DNA of 64,000 nucleotides. It comes from JADKAV01 sp041393775. GTDB taxonomy: Bacteria > Actinomycetota > Actinomycetes > S36-B12 > UBA10799. Positions within the stretch are counted from its first letter, which is position 1; every line of letters starts with the position of its first letter. The position numbers and the translations under genes were made by a program. Below are positions 34,104 to 42,593 of the stretch, piece by piece. Where the stretch lies: NCBI GenBank assembly GCA_041393775.1, contig JAWKJM010000003.1, forward strand, positions 1-64,000. The letters are read 5' to 3'. The notes under the pieces are model-generated. The model did no database searches, was not told the origin of the DNA, and was given only the letters and a program-made list of their open reading frames with translations.

Positions 34104-36154
34104 CCGAACGGCTCTTCGACCTGCTGCCGGTACATGTGCGTACCCGCGACGAGCAGTCGGGCGGGTTGTTGGCCGAACTGCTGTCAGCGGTTTCGGGAGA
34201 ACTCGCAGTGCTCGAGAGGGACATCGACGAGTTGTACGCGTCGTGGTTCATCGAGACCTGTCCGGACTGGGTGGTGCCGTACATCGGGGACCTGGTCGGG
34301 GTCGACGATCTGCCACCCGCGGCCACCGCCCGGGCTTACGTCGCCAACACGGTGGCCTACCGCCGGCGCAAAGGCACACTGGGCGTGATCGAACAGGTCG
34401 CCCGGGACGTCACCGGCTGGCCCGCCGTCGCTGTGGAGTCCTATCGCCTGCTGTCGGCGACCACCGCACTGAACCATGTGCGCACCGAACGGCCCGCGAG
34501 CGCACTCGTCCGCCACCCGGTCACCGCGGCCGGGCCGCTGGAACTGGTCACGACCGGGCGGGGTGCGCTCGATCCCCTGCCGCACACCGCGGATGTGCGC
34601 AGGTCGGGCCGTTACGGCATCGACAAGGTCGGCGTGTTCCTGTTCGACGACCAGGTGTACGCCACCGGGTGGTGCGCCGCCCGGGCACCGGCCGACCCCG
34701 CCGACGGCTGGACCGTGCACCCGGCCGGCTGGGACACCCCGCTGTACGCGGCGCCGGCTGCGGAGCAGACCATCGAGACCCACGCCGGGGAGCCGAACCT
34801 GCCGGTCCCGCTGCGACCGCGCCGGCTGCTGGCCCAACTTGTCGCCGCCCGCAGCGGGGAGGGCGACCCCCTGCCGATCGCGGTCAGCGTGGATGGGACC
34901 GGGGCCGACGCGCGCCGGTTGCGGGTCTGTGGCCTGGAGGACCTCGACCCGGACCTGACCGGCTGGCAGGTCATGGTCGACGCGGTCCGCGGGCGACTGT
35001 TCCCCACTTTCGACGGCAGTCCCGCCGCGCCCGCCTCGCTGGCTGTCCGGTACGCGTACGGGGCGACCGCCGACGTCGGTGCCGGCACGTACGACCGGGC
35101 TGAGGTCCACGAGGACTGCCTCGCGGCCGACCCGTACACCGGCGACCCGGCCCGCGGTGGGCCGGGGGTGACGGCGCAGACCGCCGTGCTGTCGACCGAC
35201 ACCTCGGTGGCCGCCGCGCTGTCCGACGCTGAGACCGCGTGGGCCGGCAGCGATTCCCCCGCCGGCGGCACGTACGTGATCTCCATCGGCGACAGCGCCA
35301 CGTATCCCGACGACCTGGCGGTCCACATCCCGCCGGCCACCCGGCTGGTGCTTGTGGCCGCCACCTGGCCGCAACGGGAACTGGGGCCCGGCGAGGTACT
35401 GCCCCCGGTGCCGGGGGTGTACGCGCCGGTGGGCTTGCGCCCCCGCCTGGGCGGCTCGGTGACCATCACTGGCGACGGCGGGTCCAGCGTGATCCTCGAC
35501 GGGCTGCTGATCGACGGCGACCTCGAGGCGACCGGCGCTGACGTGACGATCAGCCAGTGCACCGTCACGGGGTCGGTGAAGCTGCACCGACCTCCAACGG
35601 TCAGCATCGTGCGCAGCGTCACACGTTCGGTTACCTTCGACCCGGCAGCGGCCACCCTGCTGGTCCGCGACAGCAGCATCGACGTCGCGGGGGCCGACGC
35701 GATCACCGGGGAGGGCCTGACGCTCGACCTCGACGGCGCCACGGTGCGCGGCGGGATCGCGGTCCGTGCGATGCACGCCACCAGCAGCATCCTCGACGGC
35801 CCGGTCGCCGTCGAGAACCGGCAGACCGGCTGCGTGCGGTTCAGTTTCGTGGAGCCGGGCGCCCGGGTTCCGCGGCAGTACCGCTGCGTGCCGGGACCGG
35901 ACGACGACGCCGATCTGCGCCCGCTGTACCACGCGGTGGACCCCGGGTCGCCGCACTACCTGACGCTGGCCGGGCCGCCGCCGATCACCGGCGGCGGGGA
36001 GGCGGATTCCGAGATGGGCGTGCACCACCATCTCCACCGGCCGGCCCGGGTGCGGGCCGCACACCGCCTGCTCCCCGGCTTCGTGCCGGTGGGTACCGAG
36101 ATCGTGTTCGCCTCGTACGTGGCGACGGGAAGGAGCGCGGGACATGCATGGTGA
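34100..36154 (+). CDS. gpI-like tail protein with a C-terminal parallel beta-helix
   Basis: A 684-residue protein from ATG 34100. Residues 1-110 match phage tail protein I: RLFDLLPVHVRTRDEQ, then LLAELLSAVSGELAVLERDI, SWFIETCPDWVVPYIGDLVG and RRRKGTLGVIEQVARDVTGW. In phages this binds the baseplate and carries the fibre. Residues 110-460 are beta-rich. Residues 460-610 have short hydrophobic rungs (GSVTITGDGGSSVILDGLLI, ATGADVTISQCTVTGSV, TLLVRDSSIDVAG), typical of a right-handed beta-helix as in tail spikes. It probably links the baseplate to a surface-recognition element. Stop overlaps the next start by 11 bp. Confidence 0.75.
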   Translation: MTERLFDLLPVHVRTRDEQSGGLLAELLSAVSGELAVLERDIDELYASWFIETCPDWVVPYIGDLVGVDDLPPAATARAYVANTVAYRRRKGTLGVIEQVARDVTGWPAVAVESYRLLSATTALNHVRTERPASALVRHPVTAAGPLELVTTGRGALDPLPHTADVRRSGRYGIDKVGVFLFDDQVYATGWCAARAPADPADGWTVHPAGWDTPLYAAPAAEQTIETHAGEPNLPVPLRPRRLLAQLVAARSGEGDPLPIAVSVDGTGADARRLRVCGLEDLDPDLTGWQVMVDAVRGRLFPTFDGSPAAPASLAVRYAYGATADVGAGTYDRAEVHEDCLAADPYTGDPARGGPGVTAQTAVLSTDTSVAAALSDAETAWAGSDSPAGGTYVISIGDSATYPDDLAVHIPPATRLVLVAATWPQRELGPGEVLPPVPGVYAPVGLRPRLGGSVTITGDGGSSVILDGLLIDGDLEATGADVTISQCTVTGSVKLHRPPTVSIVRSVTRSVTFDPAAATLLVRDSSIDVAGADAITGEGLTLDLDGATVRGGIAVRAMHATSSILDGPVAVENRQTGCVRFSFVEPGARVPRQYRCVPGPDDDADLRPLYHAVDPGSPHYLTLAGPPPITGGGEADSEMGVHHHLHRPARVRAAHRLLPGFVPVGTEIVFASYVATGRSAGHAW

Positions 36155-39038
36155 CTTCTCCCGCCGGACGTTCGACAGCGCCGACGGGTACCGCGCGGTC
36201 CTGTTCCAGCAGGGCCGGGTCATGCTCGACGCGGACTGGAACGAACAGACCGACATCACCGCCCACCACGACGAGGTCCGCACCGCCGACATCGTGGGTC
36301 CCGGCGGCGGCCCGGCGACCTCCGGCCCGGGGCCGTTCGCGATCACCGCGGCCGACGGGTCGGTGCCCGGCGCGACCGCGTGGGCCGACCTGCGGGTGGC
36401 CGGCGGCACGTACTACGTCGACGGGATCCTGTGCGAGGCCGACCCGGCCGGCCGCTGGCCGCTGACCGATCAGCCTCACCTGCCGCAGGTGGGCAGCTCC
36501 CCGGGACTGTCCGAACCTGCCGCCGACCGGGTGGCCCTGTACTTGGACGTGTGGGCGCGGCAGGTCACCGCCGAGGAGGACCCGGCGCTGCTCGAGGTCG
36601 CCCTCGGCGGGCCCGACACCACCACCCGCGCGCAGACGGTATGGCAGGTGCGCGCCGAGCCCGTGGACCCGGGCGTCACCTGCGTCGACGTGCACGACCC
36701 GGGATGGCTGCACCGCACCCCGCGCCCGATGGCCGCCGGCCTGCAGCCAGCCGGTTCCACGGCCGACCCGTGCGAGATCTCCGGCACCGGCGGCTACCAG
36801 CGCCTGTCCAACCAGCTGTACCGCGTCCAGATCCACGACGACGGCAGCGCCGGACCGGCCACTTTCGTGTGGTCGCGGGACAACGGCAGCGTTTTCGCCG
36901 GCCTCACCGGCATCGACGACGCCACCGCGTCCACCGCCACCCTGGGCCTGGACCGGGTGGGCCGTGACGACCAGTCGTCGTTCGCCGACGGCGACCTGGT
37001 CGAGGTGACCAGCACGGACCTGGAGTTGCGCGGGCTACGGGGCTTCCTGGCGCGCGCGGGCACGCCGGTCGTGGTCGCGGACAGTGCCGGGGCGGCCGCC
37101 GCAGTGACACTGCCGGTCGAGTGGCTGGACAGCGCCCACCGCCCGGCCGACCTGACCGCCCTCGGCCGGGCACCGATCGTGCGGCGCTGGGACGGGGGCC
37201 CGCTGCCCCTGCGGGTGGGCGCGACCGAGCTGGAAGCCGGGATCACCGTTCGCTTCCCGAACTCCGGGACACCGGCCACCGGTGACCACTGGCTCATCCC
37301 GGCGCGAACCGTGCGGATGGCCTACGGCCTGGCCCAGCAGTCCGGCACCATCGAGTGGCCGCCGGGCGGCCGGGGTCCCGACGAGCAGCGCCCGGTCGGG
37401 CCGGTGCACCACATCGCGCCGTTGGGGGTCCTGGAACGGGCCGGGGCCGGGTGGTCCCTGGCCAGCGACTGCCGCACCCTGTTCCCCCCGCTGACCGCGA
37501 TGGTCACCATCGACCTGGTGGGCGGCGACGGGCAGGAGGCCATGCCAGGCCGGCCACTGCCCGAACCGGTGCGGGTCGTGGTCCGCAACGGCAGGCTGCC
37601 GGTCGTCGGCGCCCCGGTGCGGTTCACGAGCGCCGGCGGGCACCTGGCCGACACCGGCCTGCCCACCGCCGGCTCGCCGCCATCGGTGACGGTGACCACC
37701 GGGCCGGACGGTGTGGCCGACGTGCGGTGGTTGCTCGATCCGAACGGTTCGTCCACGCAGGCGCTGACCGTGCGGCGCCTCGACGGCAGCGGCGACCCCG
37801 TCGACGCCGCTGTGGTCGTCACCGGGCGGCTGTCCGTGGCACGGCAGGTGCAGTGGGATCCACCTCGCGGCTGCGACCGGTTCGCCGCCACAACCACAGT
37901 GCAGCAGGCGCTCGTGGGCCTGGTCACGACCCGTCAGTTGCGACTGCTCGGCGGCGACGGCCAAGAGGTCGCGGAAGCCGGCCGGTGTGTGCCGCAACCG
38001 GTGCGGGTGGTCCTGGACAGCCCGTGCGGACCTTTGGCGAAGGCCGAGGTGGTGGCCCTGGACGAGGCCGGCTTGGTGGCCGTCGCCGACGCCGGGCAGC
38101 CCACGCCGGGAACCCTGACCGGGGCCGACGTGAAGGCGGTCTTCGTCACCGGCGCTGACGGGGTGGCCGCCTTCTGGTGGCAGCCCGGTTTCGGCGGCGA
38201 CGGTTCAGCGACCCTGGACATCATGGTCGATGGCGGCGACGCCCCGATCAGGGTGACCGCGCAGCTCGACCCGCCCGGGAGCCGGCGCCCGGGCCTGCAC
38301 ATCACCGACCTCGGCTTCGGCACGGGCAAGCCCTTCCGCAACGACACCGACGTGCACCCCGACGAACTCGCCTCCGGGATCGTCGTCGACCTCGACGGCG
38401 AGCTCGATCCGGACTCGGTGGCCGGGAAACCCGTGGCCCGGGTGGAACTGGAGTTGCCGTGGCCGGTCCACAGCGACGGGGACGCCTGGGCGCCGGTGCC
38501 GATCGGCTACCACAACGTGACGCTGGCCGCGGACCTGGCCGCCGAGCGCGAGCGGTTGTTGTGGACTCCGCGCGGGCGGACCGAGGGCTGGCTGCGCGAC
38601 GGTCTCTGGTCGGCGCTCGCCGACGCCCACTGGGACGAGCCGCTGCTCGGCCGGTTCATCGTCGAGGGCTGGGCGCTCATCTCGGCCAAGGACCGTGACC
38701 TGCATGTCAACGGCCACGCCTTGACCCGAATGCGCGGCACCCGCACCCTGTTCGCCCTCCCCACCGACGACGAGATCACCGGCGGGGTGTTCACCCAGTG
38801 GTTCCGGCTGACCCGCGCGCCTTTGCGGCCGCAGCGCAAGCCGGTCCCCGACCTCGTCCGGCGCACCGGCGCCGTCGCCGAACGCCTGCTGGCCGCCGAG
38901 GGCCTGCCGCTGGCGGGCACCGTGGTGGAGCGCGACGACCGGATCCGCAAGGGCCTGGTCCTGCGCACCGAACCTGCTGCGGGCACGGTCGTCGACGAAG
39001 GCACCCCGATCACACTGGTCGTGTCCGCAGGGCGGTGA
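36144..39038 (+). CDS. DUF6519 protein with Ig-like repeats and a C-terminal PASTA domain
   Basis: A 964-residue protein (ATG 36144 behind AAGGAGCGCGGGAC), last gene of the baseplate operon. Residues 1-440 are DUF6519: GDFSRRTFDSADGYRAVLFQ, then QGRVMLDADWNEQTD and GGTYYVDGILCE, a module seen in eCIS and tail loci. Two bacterial Ig-like (Big_1-type) repeats follow near 450-560 and 597-715, each with LxGGDGQE, VRVVxxxxxGPL/LPV and GPDGVADVRWLL/GADGVAAFWWQP. A further beta domain (HITDLGFGTGKPFRND) and a tail of about 65 residues (PDLVRRTGAVAERLLAAEG, VLRTEPAAGTVVDEGTPITL) that matches PASTA complete it. PASTA domains bind peptidoglycan stems and beta-lactams. The protein looks like a fibre or wall-anchoring adhesin of the particle. 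Confidence 0.75.
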   Translation: MHGDFSRRTFDSADGYRAVLFQQGRVMLDADWNEQTDITAHHDEVRTADIVGPGGGPATSGPGPFAITAADGSVPGATAWADLRVAGGTYYVDGILCEADPAGRWPLTDQPHLPQVGSSPGLSEPAADRVALYLDVWARQVTAEEDPALLEVALGGPDTTTRAQTVWQVRAEPVDPGVTCVDVHDPGWLHRTPRPMAAGLQPAGSTADPCEISGTGGYQRLSNQLYRVQIHDDGSAGPATFVWSRDNGSVFAGLTGIDDATASTATLGLDRVGRDDQSSFADGDLVEVTSTDLELRGLRGFLARAGTPVVVADSAGAAAAVTLPVEWLDSAHRPADLTALGRAPIVRRWDGGPLPLRVGATELEAGITVRFPNSGTPATGDHWLIPARTVRMAYGLAQQSGTIEWPPGGRGPDEQRPVGPVHHIAPLGVLERAGAGWSLASDCRTLFPPLTAMVTIDLVGGDGQEAMPGRPLPEPVRVVVRNGRLPVVGAPVRFTSAGGHLADTGLPTAGSPPSVTVTTGPDGVADVRWLLDPNGSSTQALTVRRLDGSGDPVDAAVVVTGRLSVARQVQWDPPRGCDRFAATTTVQQALVGLVTTRQLRLLGGDGQEVAEAGRCVPQPVRVVLDSPCGPLAKAEVVALDEAGLVAVADAGQPTPGTLTGADVKAVFVTGADGVAAFWWQPGFGGDGSATLDIMVDGGDAPIRVTAQLDPPGSRRPGLHITDLGFGTGKPFRNDTDVHPDELASGIVVDLDGELDPDSVAGKPVARVELELPWPVHSDGDAWAPVPIGYHNVTLAADLAAERERLLWTPRGRTEGWLRDGLWSALADAHWDEPLLGRFIVEGWALISAKDRDLHVNGHALTRMRGTRTLFALPTDDEITGGVFTQWFRLTRAPLRPQRKPVPDLVRRTGAVAERLLAAEGLPLAGTVVERDDRIRKGLVLRTEPAAGTVVDEGTPITLVVSAGR

Positions 39039-39044
39039 CACACG

Positions 39045-39071
39045 GTGGTTCGGCCGCCTCCCACGAACCGC
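39045..39071. terminator. Candidate bidirectional terminator between the convergent eCIS operons
   Basis: GTGGTTCG (39045-39052) pairs with CGAACCGC (39064-39071) with one T-G wobble and an 11-nt loop. It fills the 43-bp gap between the stop codons of the two operons. The stem is modest and no T tract is present. Confidence 0.4.
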
Positions 39072-39081
39072 TGCAACGTCC

Positions 39082-40755
39082 CTACAACCGGAAGATCCAG
39101 TTCACCAGGCTCGCCCCGGCCAGCCCGTCGACCGGGGATTGCTGCCCGGCAGTCAACCGGTAGGCGGTCGTGATCTGCGCCAGCAACTGTGTCTCCAGCG
39201 CCGTCCGGCCCCGGTTCAGTAGGGCCGCGACAGTGGCTGCCGGCACCGGCGGGCTGCCCGCCGCGGCCAAGCCGGCGACCAGCGGCTCGAACCTGGTGCG
39301 GTCCGACAGCGTCTCCACGAGCATCCCCCACAGCGCCAAGGCGCCGATCCGCCCGGCCAGGGTGCTCAAGATCGCCGGACGGTCGGTGGTCGAGGTCGCG
39401 GCCAGTTCAGTGAGCAGGTACCGGCCCTGCGCCCGGTACGCCCGCGCCTCGAGTTGCCCGGTGTCGGTGAAGGTCACCGTCGCACCCGCGGCCGCTCGGT
39501 CGTCGTGCGCGTGGGTGAGTTCGTGGACGACGTTGGAGCGGTCGCTGAGGTCGTAGATGTCCAGGGTCGTCTGCACGTAGATGGTGTCCCCCTTCGCGCC
39601 ACTGGCCTGCGCGACGGTGGCGTAGAAGGCGACCATCGTCGCGGCACCCGGCAGAGAGGCGAACGCCGACGGGATCAACGCGTCCACCTTGATCCGGCCG
39701 GCGAGCACCTCCCCGGCCTCCGGCATCCCCGCGGCCTGCGCGATCGTGTAGACCATCGCGGCCAGTACGCGGTCGCCCGGCGAGCTGTCCGAGGCGGCGG
39801 CGAGCATCGCGGTCAGCACGTCGGGCACCGACACCCGGTGGTCCGCCGCCCAGTCGATGACATCCTCCGCGGTGTCCCTGTAACTGCCGGCCCGGCTGAC
39901 GATCTCCCGCCGGGCAGCGGCGTCCGCGGTCGACAGCTCGGCGATCACCTGCCCCACTTCCAGGCTCGCCAGGGCCGCACGCGCCCGGGCCATGGGCGCA
40001 GTCACCGTTGCGGGAACGGTCTCCCGGCCGAGGTCCTCGACGGTCACCATGTTCGGCGTGATCGTAGCCAGCGGAAACGTGACAGACGCGGTGGCGTTGA
40101 GCGGGGTGGCCGCCAGGGTCGTGGCGTTGGCGGCCACCGTCAGCCCGGCCATGAACATCCGCTCGTGGTCGTCCACAGTCCCATGGGAGTTCAGCGCATC
40201 GGCTCGCAGTGCCCGCAACCCGCGGGTGTGAAGCACGCCGCCGCCGAGCAGGTTCTTGGCCAGTTGCATGAAGGAAAGCCGCAACTCGACGCCTGCCCGG
40301 AACTCGAAACTCACCGGGTTGCCGAGGGCATCGTTCACGACCGCCCGGTGGACGAGCGCCGGCGCGACAGTCAAGGCCGGCGTCATGCCCGAGGCAGCGG
40401 CGACCGCCTGCACCTCAGCCGCCTGTCCCGGCTGCGACAGGCCCACCGGCTGCCTCGGGACCGACTGCACCACGTGTGCCGCCTCGTGAACCAGCAACTG
40501 CCGGCCCGGCACAGACTGAGGGTCGTACCGGCCGGCGCCGAAGACGATGTGCCGACCCACCGTGAACGCCTGCGCCCGCAGCCGCTGCGCGGCACGTGCA
40601 GCCTGCGGATCGGCGTGCACGGCCACATCGCCGAAGTCATGGCTGAAGCGACGGCCGAGGTCCGCGGCGACGTCGGTGGGCAGCCGCTGCCCCGCGTCGC
40701 GGGTGGCGGCCACCGCCTCGGCGGTCAGCGCACGCTGGGCCTCGTGCTCCCTCAT
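39082..40755 (-). CDS. DUF4157 (eCIS core) putative effector with a second HExxH metalloprotease-like domain
   Basis: A 557-residue protein, last gene of the leftward operon, start ATG 40755 overlapping the ATPase stop. Residues 22-100 are the eCIS-core DUF4157 domain: ADLGRRFSHDFGDVAVHADP, then AFTVGRHIVFGAGRY and LLVHEAAHVVQ (HEAAH at 90-94). This domain marks proteins loaded into or associated with eCIS particles. The remaining 450 residues are mostly helical and contain VVHELTHAHDD (HELTH at 411-415) followed at 436 by E in QLEARAYRAQ. That is the HExxH...E layout of gluzincin-type zinc proteases. I infer a cargo protease; the C-terminal domain has no family I recognise. Position next to the ATPase fits effector loading. 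Confidence 0.8.
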   Translation of the reverse strand: MREHEAQRALTAEAVAATRDAGQRLPTDVAADLGRRFSHDFGDVAVHADPQAARAAQRLRAQAFTVGRHIVFGAGRYDPQSVPGRQLLVHEAAHVVQSVPRQPVGLSQPGQAAEVQAVAAASGMTPALTVAPALVHRAVVNDALGNPVSFEFRAGVELRLSFMQLAKNLLGGGVLHTRGLRALRADALNSHGTVDDHERMFMAGLTVAANATTLAATPLNATASVTFPLATITPNMVTVEDLGRETVPATVTAPMARARAALASLEVGQVIAELSTADAAARREIVSRAGSYRDTAEDVIDWAADHRVSVPDVLTAMLAAASDSSPGDRVLAAMVYTIAQAAGMPEAGEVLAGRIKVDALIPSAFASLPGAATMVAFYATVAQASGAKGDTIYVQTTLDIYDLSDRSNVVHELTHAHDDRAAAGATVTFTDTGQLEARAYRAQGRYLLTELAATSTTDRPAILSTLAGRIGALALWGMLVETLSDRTRFEPLVAGLAAAGSPPVPAATVAALLNRGRTALETQLLAQITTAYRLTAGQQSPVDGLAGASLVNWIFRL

Positions 40756-42593
40756 GGCGCACCCCGCCTCGGGACCCGCCCGGACTTGGCCAGCTCCCAG
40801 CGCGCCGCGGTCCGCACGTGCTCCTCGCCGACCCCGCCACCGTCCTCGGCCGCCAGGTAGGCGGCGGTGAGCGCGACCGCGGCGATCCCTCCGCCCGGCA
40901 GATCGATGTCGGCCAACTGGCGCGGCTGCACACCGTCGGTCGGCGCATCGGCCGGGAAGACTCCCGCCCACAACCGTTCCCGCAGCCCCGGATCCGGGTA
41001 CGGGAACGTGACGACGGTGCGCAGTCGACGCAGGAACGCCGGGTCCAGCCCCGACCGCGCGTTGGTGGTGAGAATGGCCAGGCCACGGAACTGTTCCATG
41101 CGCTGCAGCAAATAGCCGACCTCGATGTTGGCGTAGCGGTCGTGACTGTCGCGCACCTCGGTGCGCTTGCCGAACAAGGCGTCCGCCTCGTCGAACAGCA
41201 ACAGTGCGCCGCCGTTCTCAGCTGCGTCGAACACCCGCGCGAGGTTCTTCTCGGTCTCCCCGAGCCACTTGCTGACGACTCGGCTGAGGTCCACCTGCAG
41301 CAGGTCGAGATCCAGGTCCCGGGCGATCACCTCGGCGGCCAGCGACTTGCCGGTGCCGCTCGGACCGGTGAACAGCGCGGTGGAGCCGAGCCCGCGCGGC
41401 CCTTGTTGCGCGAACCCCCAGTCGTCGAGGACGGTGCTGCGGTGCCGCACGGACGACGTCAGTGCCCGCAACTGCTCCATCTGCGCCTCCGGCAGTACGA
41501 GGTCGTCCCATGTGGCCCGCGGGGTGATCAGGGTGGCCAGTCCGCCGGGATGGGAGCCCACCCGTGCCCGGCAGGCGGCCCACAGCGCCGCGCCGTCCGC
41601 GACCTCCCCGGCGATCTCCTCGATCTCGGGCAGGGACACGTCGAAGACGGCGGCTGCCACGTCCGAGTCCGCTGCCGGCACCGTGCATCCGGCCCGGCGC
41701 AGGGCCGAGGAGAGCACCTCGCGTCGCTCGGCCACCTCGAGTCGGTCGATGCGCACCTCGACGGCGTCGGGCACCGCCTGCACCGACAGCAGGGCGACCG
41801 GGGCATGCAAGCCACCCAGTGCGGTGATCCCGTCGGCCGGGCCACCGGTCAGGTCCACCAGCCAGGCGGCCCCGCCGAGGACTGTCTCGCGTTCCATCCG
41901 ACGCAAGAAGTCCCACCGTGCCAGCGGATCGGCCGGCACGTCACCGGCATCCAGTGCGTAGCCGGTGAGACCCACCCGCTCGGCGGCACCGGCGAACACC
42001 GCGTACACGTTGCCCCGCTGCATGCCGTTCAGCACCACCGGCCGGTCGGCACGCCATGCCGCGACCACCTCCCCGACCGCGGCCGACAGCGTCGCGGGCA
42101 GCCAACCGGCCGCGGGTACTGGCCGGCCAACCGCCGCGAGCCGCACGTCGAGATGCCCGGTGCCGGCGAGGTGGTTCAGCACCCGCTCGTCGACGGTCAG
42201 CGGGCTGCGGACTGCGGACACGGGGTCGAGCAACTCCACGAGCCCCCAGTGCCGCAAGGGGCCCGGCGGCGTCACCGCGCTCCAGTGGGCGCCGGGCAGC
42301 ACCGACATCGCACCCGCGAAAGTGATCCGGTCCCCGGCGCCGAGGGTGGCGATGTCCGCGACGGACTCGCCCACCAGATCGGGCCCGGCCGCCAGCAGCA
42401 GCACGGACCGCTCGAATCCGGTGAGCCCGAACCCGTCGGCGATCTCTCCCAGGCTGCTGCGGCCGTCGAGCAGTTCCCGCGCCTGCGTCAGGTTCTGGGC
42501 CTGCTCGTCCCCGGACTCCCCGCGCACCAACGCCCGCAGCCAGTCGAGTTCGGCTGCCACCGCATCCCGGTTGCGCAACGGTCGGGCTGTCAC
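40752..42593 (-). CDS. cis15: eCIS AAA+ ATPase (Cis15-like)
   Basis: A 613-residue protein. The N-terminal 370 residues are the winged-helix/degenerate ATPase region usual in eCIS ATPases (DERVLNHLAGTGHLDVRLAA, then WRADRPVVLNGMQRGNVYAVF). The C-terminal AAA+ domain has Walker A GPSGTGKS (410-417), Walker B LLLFDEAD (464-471), sensor ILTTNARSGLDPAFLRRL and arginine fingers in FLRRLRTVVTFPYPD. In AFP/PVC clusters the equivalent ATPase is needed for full activity or effector loading and is not part of the mature particle. It overlaps both neighbours by 4 bp (ATGA), between the cap gene and the DUF4157 effector gene. Confidence 0.92.
   Translation of the reverse strand: MTARPLRNRDAVAAELDWLRALVRGESGDEQAQNLTQARELLDGRSSLGEIADGFGLTGFERSVLLLAAGPDLVGESVADIATLGAGDRITFAGAMSVLPGAHWSAVTPPGPLRHWGLVELLDPVSAVRSPLTVDERVLNHLAGTGHLDVRLAAVGRPVPAAGWLPATLSAAVGEVVAAWRADRPVVLNGMQRGNVYAVFAGAAERVGLTGYALDAGDVPADPLARWDFLRRMERETVLGGAAWLVDLTGGPADGITALGGLHAPVALLSVQAVPDAVEVRIDRLEVAERREVLSSALRRAGCTVPAADSDVAAAVFDVSLPEIEEIAGEVADGAALWAACRARVGSHPGGLATLITPRATWDDLVLPEAQMEQLRALTSSVRHRSTVLDDWGFAQQGPRGLGSTALFTGPSGTGKSLAAEVIARDLDLDLLQVDLSRVVSKWLGETEKNLARVFDAAENGGALLLFDEADALFGKRTEVRDSHDRYANIEVGYLLQRMEQFRGLAILTTNARSGLDPAFLRRLRTVVTFPYPDPGLRERLWAGVFPADAPTDGVQPRQLADIDLPGGGIAAVALTAAYLAAEDGGGVGEEHVRTAARWELAKSGRVPRRGAP

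Noticed and set aside
34184..36409. Minus-strand open frame of 741 codons across the gpI/beta-helix gene
   Set aside because: GC-bias shadow; composition is Arg/Gly/His-rich and it opposes well-supported baseplate genes.
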